From assembly GCA_052034625.1 (NCBI GenBank), contig JBPOII010000020.1:1-14026 (forward strand): a stretch of 14,026 nt of DNA, written 5' to 3'. The notes below the pieces were generated by a model, which worked only from the letters and a program-made list of their open reading frames with translations, was not told the origin of the DNA and searched no databases. The stretch's first letter is position 1. Every line of letters starts with the position of its first letter. This document shows positions 6,396 to 13,413 of the stretch, in pieces. This DNA comes from JAVBLP01 sp052034625. Its GTDB lineage: Bacteria; Elusimicrobiota; Endomicrobiia; Endomicrobiales; Endomicrobiaceae. The position numbers and the translations under genes are program-made.

Positions 6396-6451
6396 ACATT
6401 TTTTCCTTTAGCCGCCCCGCTTTTTCCTGCGGCGGCTAAAAGAAAAAATGT
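6396..6451. repeat. 21-bp inverted repeat built on TTTAGCCGCC / GGCGGCTAAA
   Basis: The arms at 6396-6416 and 6431-6451 match at 20 of 21 positions, with a 14-base spacer. The core of each arm is TTTAGCCGCC (6407-6416) and GGCGGCTAAA (6431-6440), so two copies of the recurrent 9-base word face each other. The AT part is inside the stem and there is no free U-run on either strand, so it is not a standard intrinsic terminator, although it lies where the regulator and immunity gene transcripts converge. It sits at the right end of the putative element. Confidence 0.7.
6429..6442 (+). repeat. 14-bp direct repeat, right copy (candidate att end)
   Basis: GCGGCGGCTAAAAG, identical to and in the same orientation as 1576-1589. 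It overlaps the right arm of the 6396-6451 inverted repeat. With the left copy it brackets the regulator, primase and recombinase genes. Confidence 0.45.
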
Positions 6452-6499
6452 CCGCAGCTTCTTCAAGGCGGAACGAGTCGCAGGAGGCGTGACAAGCTG

Positions 6500-6515
6500 A
6501 GGCTTCGCGAAGCCT
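6500..6515. repeat. Perfect 16-bp palindrome
   Basis: AGGCTTCGCGAAGCCT reads the same on both strands. It could be a protein site or fold as a hairpin. No neighbouring U-run suggests a terminator. Confidence 0.55.
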
Positions 6516-6617
6516 GGCGCGACGCCTGCCACGAGTGACGCCGCATTCCTGAACTTCGTAGACCGCGGAGGACCGGAAGCCGTGCGAGCTGCGCGAGCCG
6601 GCGTAGGCCCGACCAAC

Positions 6618-6646
6618 GGGCTGAACCCCTTGAGGGGTTCAAGCCC
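6618..6646. repeat. GC-rich hairpin, 13-bp stem
   Basis: GGGCT-GAACCCCT (6618-6630) pairs with AGGGGTTC-A-AGCCC (6633-6646), with one bulged A and a 2-base centre. It is the strongest hairpin in the spacer. Without a U-run it is not a standard terminator, though it could block converging transcripts. Confidence 0.55.
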
Positions 6647-6695
6647 AACGGGGTGGACAAGCGTAGCGCTGAAACGGGTGGGCGCGCGCCGGGCG

Positions 6696-6820
6696 GGCGC
6701 AGGAGGCAGAACGCAATTTTATGCGACGACGCGGGGTGGCGTAGCCGGGTGCCCGCGACGTGTGAACGTAGTGAACGAACGCATAAAATTTCGTTCTGTT
6801 TCCTGCGCGGGGTGGCGTAG
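6696..6820. repeat. 30-bp inverted repeat with an interleaved 15-bp direct repeat
   Basis: The arms at 6696-6725 and 6780-6809 match at 26 of 30 positions as inverted repeats (core ACGCAATTTTATGCG against CGCATAAAATTTCGT), separated by 54 bases. The direct repeat CGCGGGGTGGCGTAG is at 6730-6744 and 6806-6820, the second copy overlapping the right arm. The AT-rich cores stand out from the GC-rich surroundings. Confidence 0.6.
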
Positions 6821-7019
6821 TGGATAACGCAGCCGGTCGCACAAGACGTGACAGGCTGCTCTCTGAGCCTCGAAGAGTGCAGACTGGCGCGGCTTGTGCT
6901 GGCGCGCGCGGGTAGGTTCCGAGCGATAGCGAGGTCCTGCGGGGTACGGAGCACATGGCCGCGACGTTGCCCGCCAACTTCGCGGCGATGGGCTGGGCAG
7001 GTCTTCTGGGTACGGTGTG

Positions 7020-7364
7020 TCAGGTGCGTAGGCCGTTGATCGCCTTCAATATGGGGCATTCGTAAAATCGGGAGAAGGTGTTGCCTGCACGCACATCATC
7101 GAGCAATCGCTGAATATCTTCTCTCATTTCGTGGAGGTGATACACCGAAGCGATTTCAACGGCCAGCATTGTTCGAGGCTCATTTCGCAAACCAATCCAT
7201 TCGCGCAGACCCTCAATCAACCAAGCACGATCCTCCGGATCGTCCGATTCCACGATGCGCTTCGTAATCTGCAAAAAGAAACGATACAGATCTTCGCCGC
7301 TCGCACGCGAGGGGAAGCCTTCTAGTTCGCCCTCCAACCATTCTCTTGCCGCCTTTGAGTTCAT
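7020..7364 (-). CDS. Putative immunity protein B for the full-length Rhs toxin
   Basis: 114 residues, no signal peptide or membrane segment, predicted cytoplasmic. It starts inside the stop codon of the Rhs gene (ATGA), the same coupling as for the 176-508 gene; the only upstream purine signal is a weak AGGT. It is paralogous to that gene's product, sharing EWLEGELEGFPSRASG, LREWI-LR-EPRTMLAVEIA and DIQRLLDDVRAG-TFS-FYE in corresponding places. The middle third (about residues 26-50) and the last 15 residues differ most and may decide which toxin is bound. Assignment as an immunity protein is inferred from pairing and position; the family is not one I can name. Confidence 0.82.
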   Translation of the reverse strand: MNSKAAREWLEGELEGFPSRASGEDLYRFFLQITKRIVESDDPEDRAWLIEGLREWIGLRNEPRTMLAVEIASVYHLHEMREDIQRLLDDVRAGNTFSRFYECPILKAINGLRT

Positions 7365-10300
7365 GGGTACGGGACCTGTCGAATGAACTCCGGCGGAATG
7401 CGCTCGCCAAAGATGAATTCTGTTCCGCCACCTGGTGCTGTCCGTATGGGCTGGACACGCACCGGACCAAGCGTCGATTGAATGCCCGCACGTTGAAGTC
7501 CTGCCGCATCAATCTCCAGAAGTGCACTCGGCAGGCCGCGGTTAGGGGGAAGCGCAAGTTCAATTTGAGCTTGGACAGGCGTCAGGTTTCCGGCAGGAGT
7601 CGTAAAGACCTGCCCTCCAGCGCCAGGCCGTAACCCATTTTGAACGATGCTTTCTGCATTCCCTGCGCTCGTGTAGTGGTAGAGCGTGCTCGGTCCGCTC
7701 TTTGCCGGGCCACGACCACCCAACGCAGTCAAGACAGCGGTTTCCATGATCGCGCCGTTCACTTGGGCCTGCACATAGTCGGCCTGAGTCACGGGCGCTC
7801 GGCCGTAGCTCATGTCCGTCCAGTGCTGGTTCTCTTGTGCTGTCACCGGCGCTCGTAACACCGCCCCATTGTACGAACTGTAACTTTGTGATCCGCCTTG
7901 CCCCCAGGATGGCGAGTCAGGACAGAGACCGAGGGGGTCCAAAAACGCGAGGGGGTTATCGCTTCCGTAGACGTAGAGGTTCAGGCCGCCGGCGATGCCG
8001 AGCGGATCGACTTGCACAAAGCGCATCAAGTTCGCGTCATACGCCCGATAGCGCGTGAGGTAGAGGCCGTGTCCGGCGTCCCAGACACCGTAAGCTCCCA
8101 GCCAGGTGAATGGGGTGGCCGTGGCGCCGGAATGCGCGATCAGCCGACCGTAGGGCTGGTAGGCGTACTCGTCCGTCAGCGCGCCGTTGGTGTCGCTGAA
8201 CGCGAGCACGCGTCCCAGTTCGTCGCAATGAGCAACGCGGATTGTTCCATTCGTTTCAACTTGCGCCAGCAGTCGCCCATTGGCCCACACAAACCATCGC
8301 ACCGCATTGCCGGAATCGTCCGTTTCCACGAGCGGCCGGGCGAGTGGGTCCACGCGGTCGCGCACCAACCGCCGCACGCTGCCGTTATCGGTAATCCGCA
8401 GCAAGAGTCCGAGTCCATCATATTCAAGCTGAACAACGGAGGTCGTGACGGAATCGCCCTGTGTCCCGTTTCGCAATCGCGTGACGCCAAGCAATCGGTT
8501 CTCAGGGTCAAAGCGGTTGATCGTCGTGAACGTCTGCCCCTTCACCGAAAGAACGACCTGCGTCATGTTTCCGCATGAATCGAACGAAGGCGCGTTTGTG
8601 GCCGAGGGACCACCCTGCACAACGCTTGTGACCTGGTCCGCCGCGTTGTGCTGGCGGGTCTGAGAGGCGGAACCGTCCAGAACTTCCAACCCCGCCGTGA
8701 TGCTCTCCGTTGCCTTGAACCCAAGCCCATTCCTCGTGCACGACCGCGCAAGGAGGTTGCTCCCCGCCTTCGAGACCGACCAGGACGAAAGCCGGTTCAC
8801 GTTGTCGTACGCGAACGAGGCGGAAAGCCCGCCGGGAAACGCCGCTCCGCTCAAGTTGTCGCGCGAGTCGTAGGAGAAGGCGGAAGGCGGAAGGCTGAAG
8901 GCGGAAGCCACAACGTTCGTGAGGCGTCCGTTGGGGTTGTAGGCGAATTGCTCGGCCTTGCCGTCCGGGTAGGTGATCTGCGTCCGTTGCCCAGCCAGGT
9001 TGTACTGGTTACTGACCGTCCGGCCGAACGGGTCAACCACCTCGATCAGCCGGTTCATCGGGTCGAACGTCCGGCGCGTTGTTCCCAAGGCATCGGTCAT
9101 GTTGGTTATATTGCCATGGGGGTCATGCCAAAACGAGACATTTTCCAGTGCCGATTGCCGGTTCGTCAGCAGGTTCACCGCATTGTAGCGGTAATGGATG
9201 GTCTGCCCATTCGCGTTGAGCTTCTGTCGGAGGTTGCCGACAGAGTCATACACGTAGCGCGTGACATGGCCCAAAGCATTTGTCTCGGCAACGAGGCGGC
9301 TCATTTTGTCGAAGCCATACGTCATGCTCCGAATGCCCTTGGGATTGATGAACGCCGTCCGATTGCCGGCGGCATCATACGCGAACCGGTATTCCAAATC
9401 CCGCCGCCGCTCCAACGTGACCCGCCCCAGCGGGTCGTGCTCGTACTCCGTGCGCTTGCCCTCCTGATCCGTCCTCGCCGTGAGCCGGCCGACCTCGTTG
9501 AACTCGTTGCTCACGGAAAACCCGAGCGCGTCGGTCGTCTTCACAACACGGTTCAACGCGTCGTATTGATTGCTCGTCACGTTCCCGGCCGGGTCGCGCA
9601 CGCTCACGAGGTTCCCGGCCGGGTCGTAGGCATTGCTGACCGCGTGGCCAAGCGGATTGACCACACGGATCAGGCGGCCCGCCGGATCGTATTGGTTGGA
9701 CGTGACGAAGCCCAGCGGATCGCGCACCGCCGCGAGCCGGTCGGCCGCGTCGTAGAAATTGCTCACCGCGCCGCCGTCCGGGTACTGAACGCTCTTCTCC
9801 CTGTAGGTCGGCGTGTAGGCGCGCGTCGTGGAGAACCCGCGCTTGTCCAGGGTCGTGACGAGAAGTCCCGCCGCGTTATACACATTCGAGACGGTCTGCC
9901 CGTACGGGTCGCGCTCGGACGTTTGCAGTCTGCGTTTGTCGTAGGTGAACGTCGTTGTATTGGTGTTGGCGTCGGTCAGCGTCAGAAGATCGCCGCGCGC
10001 GTTCCACGTGCGGGATTCCGCGCCGCCGTCCGTCCTTGTGAGGGTCGCCGGATTGCCGTAGCTGTCGTAGGTGTAGCTCGTCACCTCGCCGCGCGGGCCG
10101 GTCACCGTCTGCGGCAACCCATTCGGGTAGTAGGCCGTAGCAGTCCGATTGCCCAAGGCGTCCACGATGTTGGTAAGGTGGTGCTCGGCATCGTATCCAT
10201 ACTGCGTGACGTGCCCGAGCGCGTCGCGGATGGAGACCAGCCGATTCTCTGAGTCGTAGGCGAACGCCGTGGCGTTTCCGAGCGCATCCAAGGTGTTCGT

Positions 10301-13300
10301 GCGGTTGTGATTGGCGTCGTACTGGTGCACGGTCTGAAAGCTGCGCGGGTCAATCTCGTTCGTCACGTGACCCTGGCCGTCATATCCGATGCAGCGGCGA
10401 TTGCCGAGAGTATCCGCGATGCCGACTTGGCGGCCTTCGCGGTCGAAGTCGTAGGTCATTCGTGCGCCATAGGGGTCTTGCTCAATGCCTCGCCAGTTGG
10501 GAACCGTGAAGAACGCCCAGCAAACCCCCTGGCCATTGCGCTGTGTGATAACCATCCCGGTCCCGTCGTAAGTATTGCTGGCGGTGACCTGGAAGAGAGG
10601 GTCGGTGAGCTTGGTCATCCAGCGGTTGCTGTCGTAACTGTAGGACCAGACCTTGCCCTCCGGGTCCGTGTAGCTTGTCAGGTTCCCGGCGCTGTAGCCG
10701 TAGGACACGCTGCGACCCGAGGAATCCGCGACGGACGATAGTTGAGTCGTGCCCGAGTAGGTGAAAGTCAGCGTGCGTGAATACGGGTCGGTTACCGTGG
10801 AGAGGTTCGTCTGTGCGTTGTAACTGAAGCTCAGCGTGTTGGTGTCTGCGTCCCGCCACGCGCTGATGCGGTTGTTCGCGTTGAACTCGTAGCGCACGCC
10901 GAAACGCTCCTGCAGTCGAAACGCGCCATTGCTCCCGATGAGAGTTGCCGTTACGGACGGGGGCGGGTTGTAGCTGCCGTCGGCCAGCTTGATGAAGGTG
11001 AGCGTCTTGTTGCCAAACTGCACGTTGACCGCGTTCTCGATAAGCTGATCCATCGCCCACTTGGTCGCCAGCGAGGCCGTGACCCAACCCCGGATGTTCA
11101 ACTCGTTTTCGAGCAGGTCGGAAGCGATGAGACTATAGACGGCAAGCGAGGCGGCGTCGGCGGCCTGGCGTTGACCAAGTGCCAAGTCCGGGTTGCTGTG
11201 GACAACCGCGCGGATGTCATAGTTGTGGGTCCAGCCGTGCCGCAGTCGGTTGTCCTGGAAACTCTGCGCCGAGTTATAGTACCGGACAAGTTTCAGGCCG
11301 CGCGGTTCGGCCCCGCCGAGTGACAGGTCCGTATTCTCGAAAAGGTAGTCGCCGGTAGCGAGGTCCACCGGCTCCTTGCTCTGCGGGCGCACAACGTTCG
11401 CGGGCGGCGGCGGCAAGTATGCTGTCGTCGTCTGGTTCTGCACAGGTCCGCTCTGCACCGCACCCTGATAGCCGCTGTAGCCTCCCTTGTAGTTGCCCTT
11501 GATGAGCATGCCCGTGTTCACCGCGTCATAGACGATGTAGCCCCCGCCGGTCCACTGAGCCAGCGTGATGGCCGCGTCCTTCGGAAGAATGCCCGTCATG
11601 CCCGCCGCAATGTAGGAGTCCAGTTGCGCAAGTTCTTGGGCCGAGTAGTTCACAAGCTGCGCTCTGACGCCCGACGGCCCGGGCCAGTTGGCGCTGTTCG
11701 CGAAATATGTTTCTTTGTTGTTGCTGTTGCTGAGTTTGAGGAGTTTCACCGTGGAAGCGCCGGGGCGATTGGCGCCCTGCATCTGCTCCAGCATCCCGTG
11801 TTCGAGAGCGCTCTGCAGAAGGCTGGTACTTCGTTCAAACGCTCTTGCCTTTTCCGAATCACCTGCGTAGTGCCGCGTGCTGATCATGGACATCGGGATA
11901 TCGATGTAGTACCCGGCTTCCTGCGCCATAAGCCCCACGTCATAGTGCTCCGTCCCGAGCACCCTGGTCAGCCGGCTGACCATATCCTGCTGCAAACCTA
12001 GCTGATTGAAATACGACAGCGACATCAGATGGAGCGAGCCGCCCAGAACGGCTTCCGAGGTCTCCGAAAGACCGCTTGCGCGATCCCGCGCGAGCTGTTC
12101 CGAAACGCTGGCAATTAGGGCGGGACACGCCGCCCCGAAATCGTTGGCAAGGACATAGGACTTGCCGCTCGTGAGGCTGAAGACGTTGGTCCAGGCCCAA
12201 GTCCCATAGGCGTACGGCCGCGAAACGGTAGCGGTCATAGTATACACTTGTCCCGTGGCGGCAGCACTCCCCGTTGCGATCAGCGTCCCGTCGATCCGCA
12301 GTTGCGGGGCATTGCCCGCGCCGGTGTAGAAGATCGAGACCCGCTTTCCGGCGAACTCGTGCAGATTCAGAGTCCTGTCAATGCCCTGATGCTGGATTCT
12401 CAGCTTCCAGAAATACAGCGAGGGGAGCACCGTGAATTCTTGACGTGTACCCGGAACAATTTGGGCTGCGTACGGTAACGACGTTGGCAGACTGTCTACC
12501 GTTTGCGGCCGAATTCTGCGTTCTCCGTGGATCGCGCTCCGGCCGGCGTTGGCGTAGTTGGCCCGGATATGATTCAGCAGGTTCGTGCTGTAAGTCGTCA
12601 GGTCTGCGCGAATGTTCGTTTCATTCGCGCTGCGAACGGAATTGGTAGTGACGGCAGCCCCGCTCATCGCGCGCGCAATGAATTGCGTGCGGCTGTAGCC
12701 GGCGATCGCGAGAATATCGAGCGCGTTGGTCGAGTCGTATTCCTTGAAAGCCGCATCCAGAACGTAATTCGTCCCATTGATCGTGGTTTCAACCCAGTAG
12801 TGGAACATGACGACAAGAGCCGGATTGCCCCTGTAATACTCCGCAGGAATCAGGCAGGCACCCATGTGGCCGAGAACCTGGTCACCGTTGACCCCGAGCA
12901 TGCCCGCAAGGAAGGGAGTTGGATACACGACCTGCCCCTGCACATACCTCGCGTCACTGGCCGGATTGGCCGCCTTCAGCAACGCAATCAACAACGCGCA
13001 TTGATCGAGGTCGTTTCCCCTTTTAGCCAACAGTGTCGGTGTCGCGCCGTTGCGCGCGCCGAAGAGGGGAACGTATTCCACATTGTTCAGCACGTACTCG
13101 TAAATCTGTCGCGGGTCATTGTCGAGCGCTCGGGCCAGCGATTGGATTTCCGGTGTGATCTGGACTTCGTTCGTGTTCGGGCCTCCCAGCAGCAGCATTT
13201 CTCCTCCTGTTGTCTTAGCCCAGACCTCGGGCGATACAGGATCCGCGGTGAACGCCTTCCGGCCGGGAACGGAAATCGATTGGCCGTTGGCCCGGGGGCT

Positions 13301-13411
13301 GAACACCACACAGCACAAGACGATTGCCGTCGAGAAACACAAACGAAATGTTGTCATTGCTGGCTTCTCCACTGTAAGCGCACGAGTTCCTGAAAAGGCG
13401 CGTGTCGTCAT
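7361..13411 (-). CDS. Full-length secreted Rhs/YD-repeat protein with transglutaminase-like N-terminus and ART-like toxin tip
   Basis: 2,016 residues from the ATG at 13411, chosen for AAGGGGG (13419-13425) seven bases upstream and a 2-base gap after the preceding gene. The ATG at 13357, with GGAG nine bases upstream, gives a tidier signal peptide (FSTAIVLCCVVFSPRANG, cut before Q) and is a real alternative. Residue numbers are from 13411. A transglutaminase-like domain at about 95-225 has C138 (DLDQCALL), H204 (FHYWVE) and D219 (YVLDAAF). An Rhs entry domain at about 680-745 (PVDLATGDYLFENTDLSL, RYYNSAQ) is followed by YD repeats to about 1760 (YDALNRV, YDPAGNL and many more), which in Rhs proteins form a shell around the toxin. 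The RHS core ends with DPLG at about 1804 and DPLGL at 1825-1829. The tail has a variable linker, then a toxin domain from about 1909 with LYHYTS, VFTTPAGN and EFIF---IP---IRQV, resembling HYD1-type ADP-ribosyltransferases (inferred). Confidence 0.93.
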   Translation of the reverse strand: MTTRAFSGTRALTVEKPAMTTFRLCFSTAIVLCCVVFSPRANGQSISVPGRKAFTADPVSPEVWAKTTGGEMLLLGGPNTNEVQITPEIQSLARALDNDPRQIYEYVLNNVEYVPLFGARNGATPTLLAKRGNDLDQCALLIALLKAANPASDARYVQGQVVYPTPFLAGMLGVNGDQVLGHMGACLIPAEYYRGNPALVVMFHYWVETTINGTNYVLDAAFKEYDSTNALDILAIAGYSRTQFIARAMSGAAVTTNSVRSANETNIRADLTTYSTNLLNHIRANYANAGRSAIHGERRIRPQTVDSLPTSLPYAAQIVPGTRQEFTVLPSLYFWKLRIQHQGIDRTLNLHEFAGKRVSIFYTGAGNAPQLRIDGTLIATGSAAATGQVYTMTATVSRPYAYGTWAWTNVFSLTSGKSYVLANDFGAACPALIASVSEQLARDRASGLSETSEAVLGGSLHLMSLSYFNQLGLQQDMVSRLTRVLGTEHYDVGLMAQEAGYYIDIPMSMISTRHYAGDSEKARAFERSTSLLQSALEHGMLEQMQGANRPGASTVKLLKLSNSNNKETYFANSANWPGPSGVRAQLVNYSAQELAQLDSYIAAGMTGILPKDAAITLAQWTGGGYIVYDAVNTGMLIKGNYKGGYSGYQGAVQSGPVQNQTTTAYLPPPPANVVRPQSKEPVDLATGDYLFENTDLSLGGAEPRGLKLVRYYNSAQSFQDNRLRHGWTHNYDIRAVVHSNPDLALGQRQAADAASLAVYSLIASDLLENELNIRGWVTASLATKWAMDQLIENAVNVQFGNKTLTFIKLADGSYNPPPSVTATLIGSNGAFRLQERFGVRYEFNANNRISAWRDADTNTLSFSYNAQTNLSTVTDPYSRTLTFTYSGTTQLSSVADSSGRSVSYGYSAGNLTSYTDPEGKVWSYSYDSNRWMTKLTDPLFQVTASNTYDGTGMVITQRNGQGVCWAFFTVPNWRGIEQDPYGARMTYDFDREGRQVGIADTLGNRRCIGYDGQGHVTNEIDPRSFQTVHQYDANHNRTNTLDALGNATAFAYDSENRLVSIRDALGHVTQYGYDAEHHLTNIVDALGNRTATAYYPNGLPQTVTGPRGEVTSYTYDSYGNPATLTRTDGGAESRTWNARGDLLTLTDANTNTTTFTYDKRRLQTSERDPYGQTVSNVYNAAGLLVTTLDKRGFSTTRAYTPTYREKSVQYPDGGAVSNFYDAADRLAAVRDPLGFVTSNQYDPAGRLIRVVNPLGHAVSNAYDPAGNLVSVRDPAGNVTSNQYDALNRVVKTTDALGFSVSNEFNEVGRLTARTDQEGKRTEYEHDPLGRVTLERRRDLEYRFAYDAAGNRTAFINPKGIRSMTYGFDKMSRLVAETNALGHVTRYVYDSVGNLRQKLNANGQTIHYRYNAVNLLTNRQSALENVSFWHDPHGNITNMTDALGTTRRTFDPMNRLIEVVDPFGRTVSNQYNLAGQRTQITYPDGKAEQFAYNPNGRLTNVVASAFSLPPSAFSYDSRDNLSGAAFPGGLSASFAYDNVNRLSSWSVSKAGSNLLARSCTRNGLGFKATESITAGLEVLDGSASQTRQHNAADQVTSVVQGGPSATNAPSFDSCGNMTQVVLSVKGQTFTTINRFDPENRLLGVTRLRNGTQGDSVTTSVVQLEYDGLGLLLRITDNGSVRRLVRDRVDPLARPLVETDDSGNAVRWFVWANGRLLAQVETNGTIRVAHCDELGRVLAFSDTNGALTDEYAYQPYGRLIAHSGATATPFTWLGAYGVWDAGHGLYLTRYRAYDANLMRFVQVDPLGIAGGLNLYVYGSDNPLAFLDPLGLCPDSPSWGQGGSQSYSSYNGAVLRAPVTAQENQHWTDMSYGRAPVTQADYVQAQVNGAIMETAVLTALGGRGPAKSGPSTLYHYTSAGNAESIVQNGLRPGAGGQVFTTPAGNLTPVQAQIELALPPNRGLPSALLEIDAAGLQRAGIQSTLGPVRVQPIRTAPGGGTEFIFGERIPPEFIRQVPYP
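8874..8908. repeat. Heptamer tandem repeat within the Rhs gene
   Basis: Five tandem 7-base units: GAGAAGG, CGGAAGG, CGGAAGG, CTGAAGG, CGGAAGC. On the coding strand they give ASAFSLPPSAFS, which interrupts the YD-repeat periodicity between NGRLTNVV and YDSRDN. It looks like a minisatellite that arrived in, or grew within, a surface loop; 35 bases is not a multiple of 3, so the flanking bases must compensate. Confidence 0.65.
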
Positions 13412-13413
13412 GT

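Larger units (their letters stand above)
1576..6442. mobile_element. Putative small integrative element (regulator, primase-ATPase, tyrosine recombinase)
   Basis: Three genes, an XRE regulator, a CHC2/TOPRIM primase-ATPase and a tyrosine recombinase, form a self-contained replication and integration module unlike the flanking toxin genes. Identical 14-bp direct repeats (GCGGCGGCTAAAAG) occur at 1576-1589 and 6429-6442. The left copy ends 5 bases beyond the recombinase stop, a usual place for an attachment site. The flanks on both sides belong to the same Rhs array, so removing the element would restore a continuous array. A caution: the repeat core is an 8-copy word that also occurs inside the element, including a 13/14 match at 3001-3014, so the ends could be something other than att sites. 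There are no structural phage genes and no conjugation genes, so it would be a satellite-like or non-mobilising element. Confidence 0.5.
6443..7019. other. Repeat-rich non-coding spacer downstream of immunity gene B
   Basis: About 580 bases without a believable gene; open frames here give arginine/proline-rich products with no domain. It contains a 16-bp perfect palindrome, a GC hairpin, a 30-bp inverted repeat and a 15-bp direct repeat (listed separately). Its 6882-7019 part resembles 11-175 downstream of the other immunity gene. It may be decayed Rhs-array DNA or an RNA with structure; the sequence alone does not decide. Confidence 0.5.

Noticed and set aside
6396..6451. Intrinsic terminator for the converging genes
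   Set aside because: The T/A runs are inside the stem on both strands, leaving no free U-run 3' of the hairpin in either direction.
6806..6850. A tRNA-like D-arm string (GTGGCGTAGTGGATAACGC)
   Set aside because: No T-arm GGTTCGAATCC-like sequence, no matching acceptor stem and no CCA end follow at the right distance.
6463..7059. 198-residue minus-strand frame in the spacer
   Set aside because: Arginine/proline/leucine-rich, spans several palindromes and overlaps the immunity gene end; no ribosome site or domain.
8874..8908. CRISPR-like array
   Set aside because: Units are 7 bases with no spacers, inside a coding gene; no cas-like genes in the window.
8648..10252. 534-residue open frame on the plus strand opposite the Rhs gene
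   Set aside because: It mirrors the YD-repeat periodicity of the minus-strand gene, is arginine/valine-rich with repeated RV-V-R-RR patterns and shows no domain; an antisense shadow in GC-rich DNA.
12503..13393. 296-residue plus-strand open frame opposite the Rhs N-terminus
   Set aside because: It lies wholly opposite the transglutaminase-like domain, whose catalytic motifs are clear on the minus strand; its own product has no recognisable motif.
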